Shown here: piece after piece, positions 48,643 through 60,264 of the stretch | Layout of the letters: the number at the start of each line of letters is the position of its first letter | Position numbering within the stretch: the first letter of the stretch is position 1 | DNA from: Galerina marginata | Lineage: Eukaryota > Basidiomycota > Agaricomycetes > Agaricales > Galerinaceae | DNA length: 64,000 bases | Direction of reading: 5' to 3' | Assembly: GCA_023014335.1 (NCBI GenBank) | Contig: JAECYW010000009.1 | Span: 2,232,001 to 2,296,000 of the forward strand | Notes under the pieces: model-generated | Databases searched by the model: none | Told to the model about the DNA's origin: nothing | Seen by the model: the letters and a program-made list of their open reading frames with translations, nothing else | Made by a program: the position numbers and the translations under genes

Positions 48643-48783
48643 CAGGCTCCTAACCATCCGTCGTTGGGAGCTCTATCTCTCCTAGCGTAGCACAAAAAAT
48701 AGCAGACGGAAATGTCCGAGTTGCCATCAAATTGATTTGTAACATGAACTTTAAAGTTGGACGAGCTCCCAACGACGGCTGGC
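48643..48783. repeat. 141-bp tandem duplicate of the outer terminal repeat
   Basis: Bases 48643-48783 and 48784-48924 are head-to-tail copies with period 141, reading CAGGCTCCTAACC... to ...GACGGCTGGC. Only the inner one continues into the rest of the terminal repeat. Copy 2 at 60400 has a single unit, so the duplication is specific to copy 1. Confidence 0.9.
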
Positions 48784-49019
48784 CAGGCTCCTAACCATCC
48801 GTCGTTGGGAGCTCTATCTCTCCTAGCGTAGCACAAAAAATAGCAGACGGAAATGTCCGAGTTGCCATCAAATTGATTTGTAACATGAACTTTAAAGTTG
48901 GACGAGCTCCCAACGACGGCTGGCAAGGAATGTCAGCCACAGCCGTGTGAAACCATGACATGCCCAAATTTCAGAGCGAACTGGCTTGCGACAAACCCAG
49001 TCACCTGATCTGGCTCGCG
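48784..49019. repeat. Left terminal inverted repeat, copy 1 (236 bp)
   Basis: Reverse-complement match of 54221-54456. It contains internal 16-bp inverted arms, CCGTCGTTGGGAGCTC at 48799-48814 and its complement at 48904-48919, separated by 89 nt. Identity with the right repeat ends after GGCTCGCG at 49019. Confidence 0.88.
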
Positions 49020-49042
49020 CACTGATTCTTTATCGGACTGTC

Positions 49043-51702
49043 ATGAACAAATCTACTTTGCAAAGTGTTCTCTCCGCCCTCAATGGGCACTCAATAAATG
49101 ACCTTATCCTTGCTCTACTGCAGGACTGTGATGGCGACCACCCAATTCGGCTCCTTTTCCTAATGGAATGCTCAGATCTGTTGATAATGTTGTTCTCCAA
49201 TCCTACCACTCAGGGTACCACCCGGGCTACAGCACTTGGTGTCTGCACAAATCTATACATGTCCGAGATTGCTAGACTGTCTACAAAGGAATCAGGATGG
49301 CATTTCAGTGCTGAAAAAGCGAGCTGTGAGCAAATTGAAGCTTTTTCTATCGAGAAAATGGCAGAAAGACTCCAGGCTGAATCTCCTCATGTTTGGGATA
49401 TGCTCGGGCATCTGCTAGTCAGCGACCCAGCAAGAGATGCTCGTCGTGCAGAGTATAACAGGAGCTCCAGCTCAAGTCAATTACCTAGCACATTGGGTCC
49501 TGGATGGGATGAAGAAGATGAGTATTGGGCCCAGCATGACGAAGCGGTTTCAGACGGATGTGAAGAGCATGATACAATCACAGAAGAGGAGGATGGGTCA
49601 AGGAAGACAAAGCGCCAAAAGGCGGCCGGGGATCGTCACCATGCCCTTCTTCGAATTGTGAGTCTGAAGTCCTTTTCTTTGTTGATAACTTTCTAATGTT
49701 GCAAAGCGTCGTGTTGTTATCCTGTCAATTTTAATGATGAACACAAACCAAAGATGCAATCCAGTTGCTGCAGTCATCGGAATATTTTGCCACTCAACGT
49801 CTGCCCCCGAACTTGTTACAGAAATGCTTGCGCATGCAGGCTTCTCAATCTCGACAACCGCAACCCATGACATGGTCAATTCACTCTCCCTCAAGTCGCA
49901 TCTTAAGCTTCGACAGCTTGCAAAGACCATGCTGGCCTCTTATGCATATGACAACTTCGATATGGATTTCAAGTCGTCTCTGCCAACTGTTGAAAAAGCT
50001 GGTTCAACGTTGCGCCATGCGACGTCGGCACTAGCTTTCCCTCTGAATCATGGTGTTGTTCCTGATGACCTTAAATGCTCCTCGGAACTATGGAAGAATG
50101 ATCCGTTTAACACAAAAATTCCAAGGAGTCAACGACAACCAATTCGTACATGGGTAGATTGCTTGCCTGCAGCGACTCCCAACTCTGAGGGTGTATACCC
50201 TAGGGAGATACGCATCATTGCTTGGCACTTTCGCCACGCGCTGGTCACTTTTTGCGAAGACTTCCATGGGTTCACAAACAACCTTGGCACCCCCGAGACA
50301 ATCTTCCAGATACCGGTGTCCAAAACAGTGTCTATTCCCTGTCGTGCTATGGATATCAATCAATCTACAAACGACGGACAAGGAGAGATCATCGACAACA
50401 TTTGCTCACAAGCTAATATCGGGGATCCCACCGATTATCCGGATGTTGAAGATATTCGAGAATACGTGACTCTGTTTCATGGTGACTTGAGAACAGGGGA
50501 ACTAATTGATGGAATTCGACGATCGCGTTCGATAGAGAGCAAAGAGGTCCGGCGGCTTCAATTTGTCAAATATGTCATCGGTCTCTTCCATCTGTTAATG
50601 GCCGCTGCTGATGCACTGTGGCGAATGTTTATTGAACCAAAAAGTAGCCGTTCCGACCCCAATAGCCTGTATGCCCAGGTCTGCCAAATCCGACCATATG
50701 ATTCTAGCCGAATTGCAAATGGTCCCAAATTCCGCGTCATGCATGAAGTTGCTCAGCAGTGTGCCTATGCTCGAATGCTCGACTGCTGGCGAGTTGAGGC
50801 TGGGAAGTCCACTCCGTCGCATGGCTCACTGAAGGATTTTGCATCGTCGAACCCATCTTGGGACAAAATTGTGGAACTCTCGCTTCGCCTAGCCACAACA
50901 TATCTTGATAAACCAGATGAACAGGACAAAGAATTCCGTAACAACTCTCTCATCCTTGCTCGACTCATACAATATCTTGAACTTGCTCATGCAATGAAGC
51001 ATGGTGATATTGGCCGCGTCGAAGCTACATTTCTGCACTGGGTATTTGTTTTCAAAAGTGTCGGCAAGCATAAATACGCAACGTACCTCATCAAAACTAT
51101 GAATGACCTTCGTTATGTGTATCCTGAACGACTAGCGTAGGTCTTTATTGTGTATGACATTATGGAGTCGGTAAAGCTTACCATAGAGTAAATTTACAGG
51201 CGAGCAATTCGTCTGAACTGGCTCTGCAATCCTACTGGTAAGAGTGATGGATTCCGGGCAATAGACTGGCTGGTTGAACTGATGAACCTTTACACGAAGG
51301 TAAGCAATTAACCTTATGGTAAATTCATTAATGATCTGAAATGACTTTTAGGTTGTCTATGGAAGTTCGGGATCAGCTCGGACATACGAATTAATTCTGA
51401 AGCAATCACCTCTGATCGAAGTCTTTCGACATGTGCATACACTGATACAAAACAACTTCCACCTGCTTCACAGATCAACACGTCATGCACCGCCGAATTT
51501 AGAGACAGTAATTAAAATACTCTGCAAAAATCTTGAGGAAAACCAAGCACACATTATTATTGCGTGTCGTTTGGCCTCATATATGACTGACCATTTCCGG
51601 AACGGAATGGTTGTATTACAGACGGAAAAAACATCTAAGGTACAGGATGAAGGGGTTGGGGAATCGGCAGAGCTGGAGGTCGAGGATTTGGATGTGTTCT
51701 GA
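49043..51702 (+). CDS. DUF6589 protein, candidate transposase
   Basis: Four exons fit: 49043-49657, 49707-51136, 51200-51299 and 51352-51702, coding for about 831 residues. The family-typical stretches are LFHGDLRTGELIDGIRRSRS, LQFVKYVIGLFHLLMAAADA, HGDIGRVEATFLHWVF and RAIRLNWLCNPTGKSDGFRA. This is the DUF6589 domain (Pfam), abundant in Agaricomycetes. Conserved acidic residues (the Asp of HGDL, the Asp of AADA, and Asp/Glu of GDIGRVE) could form a DDE-type triad, which is my inference. The N-terminal third contains an acidic region (GWDEEDEYWAQHDE) and a basic KTKRQK. The start is the first ATG inside the element, 24 bp from the terminal repeat. A longer frame read from 48986 begins inside the repeat and lacks an ATG. 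The 3' end overlaps the helicase gene. Confidence 0.82.
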
Positions 51703-54177
51703 AGACGATGTTTGAATAAGCTCGCGATATGGTAGCAGCGATTATGTGATTGACGTACGGGATTATAGAGTTCTCATCCCCGATACTTGAAGCATGCCGC
51801 GGATGTAGAGGGCAACGAGGACTGTTAGCTTTATGAGACATAGTCAGAACTATAAAGAAGGTAGAAGTCCAATAACGTACCTTTGTGGCCCAAGGTACCG
51901 CATTTCCCGCATGTTGGTTGAGCTCGCGTTTTGGGTGGTGCAAATGCTGTGGCTGCATCCACAGGCACCAGCTGACAAGGCGGCAGAGCTCCATTCAAGG
52001 TAACCGTGGGCTGCAATGGCAGCCTTGGTGGAAGTGGCGCCGTTATAAACAAAGGAGGGAGTGTTACAGGAGGCGGTCGGAAAGGTTTGATGAGTTCAAG
52101 TATTTCTGCTCCATAGCGTTCGGTGAAGCACCACTGTGTCTGGTTTTGAAGGTCAACAAGTGTGGATAAGTTGTTAGTGTGGACCAGGGACACGATGCGA
52201 TCGATGAGAGAGAAGTGGAGGAGCATGTCAGACGGATAAAACATTGTATTTCCCCACATAACCTTCGCCTTTTTGTCTCGCCAATCGTACAATGCCTTTT
52301 TGAGTCGGCTTTCACTTTCCGAGAGTGCAAACTCTGGAAGTTTGATCCTTGAGACTTGACGCGGAGCAGGTGGGGGTATATCAATCGCATCAGTTGTCAT
52401 TTTGCTGATTTCTTCCGGGTTGCATAGATCGCAGCAAAGTCTTGGTGTTTGGGGGGAACAACGAAGGCAGCAAGAGGCCGAAGGGGCTATTGCACCGCGT
52501 TAACTCATGAAACAAGCAGAAGGAGTTGTGAATTCACCAATATTACAGTTGTCGTAGTAGCTGTTAGAGTGATATCTTCGGCATCGTTTGCGTCCTTGAA
52601 GTTTGTCGGCGTTGATAAACAACATCATCGAGGCATCAACGGCTGTCTTTGTGCCAGATTTGGCCGTGGGATTGACACCAATGCTAATCACCTCGGCCTC
52701 AATCTCTTCCTCTGACTTGTTCGCCGGTAATTGAGACGTTGAAGATTCCGCCACAATTTGAACGTCGCTATTGCCTTCGCTTTCTGAACTTCCGCCGTCC
52801 TGATCGATTTCCATTTCGTTGTTTGGCCGTTCGTTCGGTCCTATCTTTTCAGTGATTCTTCGCGTCTTCTTTGATTTGTCGTTGGTCTTTCCTTTGCCGC
52901 CCTTTCTCTTTCTTTTTCTTTTTTCACTTCGCTCGTGCTTCTTGAGAAATTCGTCGTAAAACCATTTTGACTCTGCAATCAGGATTGCGATTGCTTCGAG
53001 CTCTCCCTGTCTTGCCCCCCGCCCAAACCGTTGCATCAGAGTGTTGAGATCCTTAGGCACCTTCCACTGCACCACAATTCGTATATCAGAAATGTCAAGG
53101 CCCTAGAAAACAGCTAAGCATTCAGGTCAGAAGGTTTCAAAACTTAAAACCGCACCATCCCTCCAGCATCTGTCATTGCCATCCCCCATACATCGCCGTC
53201 TTTGTACTCTTGAATCCTTTCAACTCTAAAGAAACCTGTCATCCCAGCATGAAACCACGAGAGTTTATCTTGTTGTTCTAATGACATCCGGCTCATCAGG
53301 TACAGTGCTGCTTCTTCTGCTTCGCGTTTGCTATTGAAAAAGACAGCAAACTTTTCAAGTACAGGATCTCCGTCTTTCCACCCCTTCGGAATCAAGAATG
53401 CGAGGTCGTGGTATGAATTTTGTGGGTATTGCATACATTTGACAGAAAAGTGAATATTCGGGCGGTCATTAGATCGTCGTAATATGAGGCAATCCTTCGA
53501 AAGGTGTAATTTCTCCTTCACATCAGCCAGTATGCGCTCAGGAAGAGTAGCAGATGTGACGTAGATTGGAACTTCTGGGAGAAGCAGGCGAACAATTCCA
53601 ACTGCAGCATAATCTGGTCTAAAAGTTGCACCCCACTGTGAAATGCAATGCCCTTCGTCGAAGATGAAATTGAATATTTTTGGAATAAATGGTTTGTTCA
53701 TCCAGAGCATCTTCTCGCAATGTCCGCCTCGTTGCTTGAAAATCTCTGGGTTGAAAACAAGGACACGGTATTTATGTGACTGAATCTCCTGTCATAAAGA
53801 TTAATTTAATAAGGAATTAGAAGTCGAGAACAGCTTACTTTGAAAACTTTCTCGCTGTAATTCTCTGCTGTCACTGAAATGGCAGAGTATCCCCCTTCTT
53901 GCGCTTGTTGCACAAATTGGTCTCCCAAGACATTGAGAGCAGTAATAATAATGACAATCTTGTTGTTATTGAAAGGAAGCGTCATGAGGAATGTGAGGGT
54001 CTTTCCAGATCCTGTTGCAGCAATACTGATGATGTCGTGCCCTCGTAGCTGTTCCTTTACAAGCTCCACCTGGAACAAGCAAGGGTATTTTTTGAATACT
54101 TCAAATGTCTTGCTTCGGATATCTTCATTCGTAGGGAATATCGCGACAGAATTACCTGTGCTGTCGGCTGTTGACAT
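51635..54177 (-). CDS. RecQ-like superfamily 2 helicase with C-terminal zinc knuckle
   Basis: Five exons fit: 54177-53839, 53788-53156, 53102-52538, 52486-51881 and 51828-51635, coding for about 778 residues. Helicase motifs appear in order: I AATGSGKTLTF, II IFDEGHCISQW (DEGH), III VTSATLP, V GGMGLDISD and VI QRFGRGARQGE. After a basic, acidic and Ser-rich linker comes a Cys-rich zone (SCCLRCSPQ, CCDLCNPEE), as in RecQ zinc-binding regions. The last two exons encode CGKCGTLGHKANSPRCP, a zinc-knuckle-like motif formed across the exon 4/5 junction. It should unwind DNA in the nucleus, possibly at transposon ends or repair intermediates. It lies convergent to the DUF6589 gene, and the last 68 bp of coding sequence overlap antiparallel. 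The ATG is 44 bp inside the right terminal repeat. Confidence 0.85.
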
Positions 54178-54220
54178 AACGGGACAATAATCAGGAGGCA
54201 GGCCAAGCGCGGTGACGCGA

Positions 54221-54456
54221 CGCGAGCCAGATCAGGTGACTGGGTTTGTCGCAAGCCAGTTCGCTCTGAAATTTGGGCATGTCATGGTTTCACACGGCTG
54301 TGGCTGACATTCCTTGCCAGCCGTCGTTGGGAGCTCGTCCAACTTTAAAGTTCATGTTACAAATCAATTTGATGGCAACTCGGACATTTCCGTCTGCTAT
54401 TTTTTGTGCTACGCTAGGAGAGATAGAGCTCCCAACGACGGATGGTTAGGAGCCTG
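54221..54456. repeat. Right terminal inverted repeat, copy 1 (236 bp)
   Basis: Inverted match of 48784-49019, ending GGTTAGGAGCCTG at 54456. A short inverted repeat, ACTTAG/CTAAGT, directly adjoins it outside (54457-54474). Confidence 0.88.
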
Positions 54457-57400
54457 ACTTAGTCTGAACTAAGTTTTTTTTGGGACTCTGTGCAGTGGCT
54501 CATCATCTACTTATGCGGGTGGCTAATGAGATTCCTTTCACAAAAATACACAAAGTGGATATGCTTTCCAGCTTCTCTTATTTCCATCGTTGAGCTTACC
54601 GTGACCGTCATTTACCTTCAACTATTTCTGTTGAGTTCTCAAAGGCTGGTACCGCCCAGACCATCATAAATTCCTATGTTTTGTGTATTCGCATCTTGAA
54701 CTAAGTTACGACTGCAGCATTTTTTTCGCAATTTTGTGCCCTCCTCCCTGGATTCCTCGAATATTTTGAAGCTTTATATTATCCCGACGAAACTCGACTG
54801 GACGAACCCTGTTTGCCGCCGCTCGCATGAGACTTCGTTAAGAGTTCATTTTATCATATGTATTATATTCCGTAAGATAGCTATCACGACCTGGGTCTAC
54901 GAACCGCCGTAATCCATCGGAAAATCTGACATCAACAAACCTAGGTCTGCATTATAATGAAATCTCGAGTCTAAGCTCACTCAAGTGTTTGCGACTCTGT
55001 GGGAAACAACATGCATATGTATAAACATCCCAACCCATGCGGCATGACTGTGGCGCAGAATCATCAGAAAGACTTGTCATAGCCGAGGCACATTAACGTG
55101 ATTTAAAGTTGGTGAACGGTAAACTGCGTCACAATCGGATGATGGTAACACGAGGCTCGCAACCCTTTTCGGGGATTAAAATATTTCAACACTTACCACC
55201 CACGGATTGATGTTTGAGAGAGTGTTCCTGTCTGTCCTGTTCTGTCCTATTGGCACACTTGGTCGTCGGTATCTGTTCGGGATTTTTGGAATCGGCGCCT
55301 TTGGCTGGGATCGGGCCAGTTATCCTCAGGGATTTTCTGCAGGTCTGGTCTGGTCTTGTATTGCTGGTCTTGTTCAGGATTCACATGGGGAACGATCGAT
55401 ATTTGGCAGGCGATTACTGAGCGCCGAATAATCATGCCCGAAGTGTGAATCAGCGGACTCGGGGTGTTAGTACCGTGGTGGTACAGTGTACACTGTCATA
55501 TCCTTATTGTTAATTCAGAGGAATCACCGACGTCCTTGAATAGAGCAGGAAACGCGGATGATATGACTTAGTACTATCACTACTGGATAGTAGTGAGCGA
55601 GATAGAAGCACGCCACGCCTCGTGGCCAGGCCTCCCCGGTACTTATCTTGATGCTGCGTAGATCCAAGGTGGCTTTTCCACCAGTACGCCCTAGGATCAG
55701 AAAGTTGTATGGAAATTGAAATGTTCCCGGAGATTCAATATAATCAATAAAAGCAAGGTCGACGTCGAAGAATTCGCCCCCGACAATTGGGTAATTGATT
55801 TGAATTGTTGAGACTCAAACGCGTTCTCCGAGTCCCTTTCCCTGCTACTGACATCCAATCATTTCAGACCAAGCGTATTTAAAGGTACTTTGTGGATCCC
55901 ACTTGTTGATCCAGCCTAGAGAAAAATATATCATATTGCTATTGGCAGCCAGAACTCTCCAGAACTTCATCAAGACAAATTCGCCTGATGAATGAAATTC
56001 CACAACTGGAGCTCAAGGCCGATCAAACTTCTAAGAATGTTCGAAGGCGCAGATCAGCGATCCTCGCGGTCGCTATAAGTTATCCTGCCAGTATATTATC
56101 ATAGCCCTTCATAGCCACGTTATCGAAGTTTGCTTCTTTGATCAATCGCCTATGTACAACCACAAGTGAAAAAAAAGTGACAGGGTTCCGGCGGCCACTG
56201 ACAAGTTCTTTCCGATGTATGGTTACAGTGGGAGAAATCACTGCATTGACTGCCTCGATAGTACTAGTCGTAGAAACTCATCTGCTATAGGGTCTGTCTC
56301 CAGCGCCTCCAAATCCAGTCCGCTGTTGCGATCGCAGTGAACAAACGATATACACAAGGACAGCGTGGAACATTAGGACATGAGCAAGGTCCTGGACGTG
56401 AACCAGGTTTTAGGCAAGGCTGCGTGTTCTCAGAGGCGCACGGTTTTCCAAGAAAATTCATTTCCTGGGTCATCATCCAGACCGAGTCTATCGCAACATG
56501 CCAGAAAACATTGGAGTGTCATCGGCATTGGGTGGATCAAAGGGCAAATTGTCTCCACAGTGTGTCCATATCTGGAGCGCGTTGATTTAATGGACAGAAG
56601 GCGAACGTACACCCAACGTTACACCATTACATAGCGCAGCCTCGATTCACGGTGGGAAAGTGGGAACACAACAATAACACAGGAGTTATCGAGAAGTTTT
56701 GCCTTGACATGAGAGAGAGAAATGCTTCGAAGAAGAAAGGAACCACCTGCTCCAACAACGAAAATCGAGATGCATTCCGGCTGCATCTTTAGGGCAGACC
56801 AGTGGACGCAAGTGCTATGTATAAGTCCTCCATGAGGCGTCAACTTCCCAGAGATGGCCGAAGCTGTGAGATCGACTTTGAGATGAGATGAGTGCCAGCA
56901 ACTGACTCCTGAGCAACGGCAGAATGCCAGCCAGAGATTTTCCTTGAGAAAAAACAGTTAAAAGGTTCAGATATCGATATAGCTGGCCACAAATGCCCTG
57001 AAGGATCCAAAGAAGGCGGGGGGAATGAGGGTCAGAATCTAAGTATGTCACGGTAATTATTTGCGTGAGAAAAAACGAGCAAGCTGCTTATGTAATCAAT
57101 CAATACATACAGGACAACGATTTTGTTCGAAGAAATTGGACTCATGGTGAGTAAAGCAGATTACTGCAAGTTGTTCTTCTAAACAAAAAAAACTGGGTGC
57201 GATGGCGACGCTGCCGAAGTACAATATATACTCTAGTGCTGCTCCGACCACAAACTGGGTCACTGGGAAGCGAATGGAATCACTACACCGACATCCGAAG
57301 GGACTCCACTTTGACAACCCTTGACCTATATTCTCCAATGCTTATTTTTGTTGGTGATTGGGATTGAGGAAAGACTGGAGTATGACTCTAAGTTCCGGAC

Positions 57401-59739
57401 TGCTTCTGGGCCAACATTACGGAACTTTAGGCATCGCGGCGCCTCATGTTACATTTATTCGACTGAAATTTCGATGTCCGAGTCAGCTGGCGTACTCATG
57501 TTCAAGTTCACTAACGAGTGCCCCATCCGGTTCAATCAAGGTATGTTGCTATATGAGCTTGACCGAATCAATTGACTGCAATTTCCTACTCGATCTTCTT
57601 CAGGTAGTCTCGATGACCGATAAACAAACGATTTAGCGCCGATACACTGGTGCAAGGAAGGCTGTTATTATTTATGGCCGAACGGCCATGCCGAATTGAA
57701 GCAGTATACACTATCCCTTTCCAAGACTGTTGTTCAAGAGGACGTCACTTCTGCGCCAACTCCCTATTCAACGTGCTTAGGCTGTTCGACTTCTTTGCTC
57801 TTCAGATTTGACCTCGTAATATGAGTAGGCGACAAGACGATCACCTTAGTTGGTGATGGCCAGTGAGCTATAACACTGCCGTCACTGTTTTAAAGAGCTT
57901 CTAATGTGCGAAATTGCTTGGATCATTTTCGACAAGATGCGGGAATGATCTGGAGAGGTGTGATCTCAGACGAATCCACAACTCACCTACTGCGCTTCAG
58001 CATGGCTTTTCCCCGGTCATATGCCTGACTTTATCTTCGGCGAATGGGTACGTAAATTTAAAATAACACGAGTAGCGTTGACAAGCTATCAACAATTTAT
58101 TTAAATGACGGAAGTTGGCTAGGACTAAAGGTGCGCTACGTTGTTTTCGCATCTATCTACTAACAGAGCGCCAGAGACCTTAGACCTTAAAATTCATGAA
58201 GAAAATTTGCATCTTCTGCGATTCCTTTTGTATTTTGCAGTGCGGTTAAGGTCCAGGGCCTCAGCCTTGGTAATAACGCTTGGCTTCAAACCGAAGGACG
58301 AGCAAACAGTCTAGTTGTTAGTTCCAACACACCTGCCCCCCAGTAGGGTGTGCGTGGAATCTGCGACCATCATGATGGCCTTCTTCCTATTCGCAAGGAA
58401 TCCGCCGAATTCGTTTGAAGGAGGGCTGTTGAAGGTCTTATTTCAACACGCGGCGTTCCCCAGACATGCCCGGCCCAACCTCATTTTCACAGCAACTCGA
58501 AAGACCCACGATCGTGGACTTGGAAATAAATAAATAAAATTCTCCGGCGACTACGTCCAAACTTACTCTAGAAGGTGGGGACCAGATGACTCGTCGTTTT
58601 CAAGCATGACGGAAGGGCTGAAGCCGATGTCGTGCAAGCGATGACGCAAAGACGCAGACCGATATTTAATTTGCGTTTCATGAATATGATGCTGGACCTG
58701 ACTCAAGGCTGACGGAATCATCCCGCCCCCAAATGACGGCCGACTTCGGAGAGGTAATGTCGGATCCTATGTGTTCCCTATTGCGTTTCCTGCTGACACT
58801 TTCGGTGAGTGTTTTTGGGCTACGTAGCGGTTAAATATATAACACGGTCGGGTTTGTCGTTGGCTAAAATTGGAGCCATAATTTTAGCTGCTCGGTCATT
58901 TCATAGGACTGGACGGTATAGAGGCGGAAGTCCTTTCCAGCCCTTTATACGAGAATACCTCCCTTTCCAGGGCTCTACGCTTCACACTGGAAGGAAAAGA
59001 AAGAGGCGATATTCAGTGTTCCGTAGTGTAGCCCTCGTCCGTTATGATTCGCCACCCCCACTGGTATCGAGAGCTCCAAGACAGTTCCGGCAGCGAGAGA
59101 CTGATTTAAACCCTTCCTCCAATCGGCTGGCCCTTGAAGAACGTACTTACCTGCTTCTCTGAAAAGGTAGTTTTCGATTCTGATAGACCAGATTGTGCTT
59201 ATTGTCCAGTGTCGGAGCAAGGAACTGATAAAATGGAATGGAGAACTCCGCCATATGTATGTTGTGCAGGAGAATTTAAATATCATGAGCATGACGGAGA
59301 GTCCATCCATGAAGGCACAGTATGTAACGCTATCCAAGGTCGAACTGATGGTGTTGGTGTCGCGATAGGTCTTTCAATGAGATATGCCAGGTACGACCGT
59401 TGGGAATTGGGAAATTGTTGCGCGAACTTCTGTGATGCTGGTTCTTATCACACTTTCCTCGCATATATGGACAGCAGCAAGAGGAAATATTCAGGTTGTA
59501 TTTTTCAAGTTTGGCAGAAAGATGACGGTCGGTGGTGACATTTTGTTCGTCCCTCCTCCAACATTGCCGCGAATACTTAGGCGTTAGGTACCACGAAATC
59601 GATGTCGTTCCACGTTGAGGTACAACGGAGACATATGTGGCCAGTGAGAACGAACGGCACCCGTTAGAGTATGATGAGAATTTTTGATGCGAGGGTCGCA
59701 AAGGTGCCAACGGGCGGTCACTCACGGGCAGTTTAGCGC
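54457..59739. other. Gene-poor stretch between the two transposon copies
   Basis: About 5.3 kb with no gene that I can support. Candidate fragments are a plus-strand frame at 57374-57540 (RHRGASCYIYSTEI, spliceable to GSLDDR), a minus-strand promoter-like TATATA near 57224-57230 with an ATG and GTATGT donor below it, and a Cys-rich plus-strand frame at 59134-59538 (YCPVSEQGTDKMEW; NCCANFCDAG). None has enough support to name. The composition suggests a decayed or repeat-derived region. Confidence 0.4.
55465..55853. repeat. Possible solo LTR (weak)
   Basis: The 389-bp interval begins TGTTAGTA and ends TACTGACA, near-complementary TG...CA ends. Inside lies a hairpin, CACTACT-GGAT-AGTAGTG. There is no flanking 5-bp duplication (CGGGG versus TCCAA) and no second copy in the window, so this is only a candidate. 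Confidence 0.2.
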
Positions 59740-60264
59740 TCAGCGCTTCTGCCAAGTTTGTCCAAATCTGGCCGATCGCTTCCAGCTGAGCCTGGGCCAA
59801 ACGTACCTAATCGAACCAGAAGGGCGTTTGCTTCCGCTCCTCTTTCCTTTGCTCCTCGTTTTGGGTAAATGCCGGGTGAATCGCGGTGTGAGCTCACTTC
59901 GACCGATGGTGACAATCCTCTGAATCCGCTGTGGCTTGTCCAAGCGCTGGCCATCCTTGTCGTCATTGTTCAGTGTGATCCGTCGCAGACAATTGTACCA
60001 GCGTCAAATTTCTCCGAAACGCGGGTGCGAAGAATCCCATGTTGAAAGCTCTTTGTAGGCATCATCATTATGTACAAGAGGCTTCCAAAACCCATTTGGC
60101 GGAAGAGGATCAGGGACCAACTTCGTGCCGGGGAGACCGACGAATGTCCCAAACGACATTCTCCACAGAGCGACGATGGCGGGGTGGGGTTGCTGGTTTG
60201 AAAGACCTGTGCTGCGCACAGCGGAGAAACCAAGATGTTTGGAGTGGAGGTTGCGGAAGAGTTC
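59740..60264 (-). pseudogene. Remnant of an unrecognised gene with an in-frame stop
   Basis: One minus-strand frame runs from about 60264 to 59740, with a single TGA at 60006-60004. Before the stop it reads STGLSNQQPHPAIVALWRMS, then GTFVGLPGTKLVPDPLPPNG, ending SSHPRFGEI. After it the frame continues RWYNCLRRITLNNDDKDGQR, then PQRIQRIVTIGRSELTPRF. Both sides look coding, and the TGA is followed by CGC, so a CGA-to-TGA change at a CpG is a simple explanation. A splice acceptor (CAGTGAG) may precede the frame at about 60265. The 5' part of the gene would lie at or beyond 60400, where transposon copy 2 begins, so insertion may have removed or separated it. I do not recognise the family. Confidence 0.5.

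Larger units (their letters stand above)
48643..54456. mobile_element. DUF6589 + RecQ-helicase DNA transposon, complete copy 1
   Basis: The element is bounded by 236-bp inverted repeats at 48784-49019 and 54221-54456 and carries two convergent genes, a DUF6589 protein (plus) and a RecQ-like helicase (minus). The outermost bases are CAGGCTCCTAACC on both ends. An extra 141-bp terminal unit precedes the left repeat (from 48643). No target-site duplication is evident: the left flank is CTCTG and the right flank ACTTA. Transposase-plus-helicase content resembles the Academ superfamily lineage reported to carry a superfamily 2 helicase (AcademH). That assignment is inferred from gene content, not from alignment. 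Both genes look intact, so the element could be autonomous. Confidence 0.8.

Noticed and set aside
48480..48926. A 148-codon minus-strand open frame containing a 47-residue internal repeat
   Set aside because: It lies inside the tandem 141-bp terminal unit; since 141 is divisible by 3, an open frame in one unit is automatically repeated. It is not a gene.
48986..49042. Upstream extension of the DUF6589 frame beginning in the terminal repeat
   Set aside because: The first codons have no ATG and the same sequence is present in the right repeat, where it is the start of a short antisense frame. The ATG at 49043 is preferred.
55207..55431. Small hydrophobic frame with repeated GGTCTG/CTGTCC runs
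   Set aside because: Open by virtue of low-complexity repeats; no start context or domain.
58809..59337. Overlapping frames of about 117 and 120 codons on opposite strands
   Set aside because: Both are about equally plausible by eye, and neither has recognisable motifs or supported splice sites.
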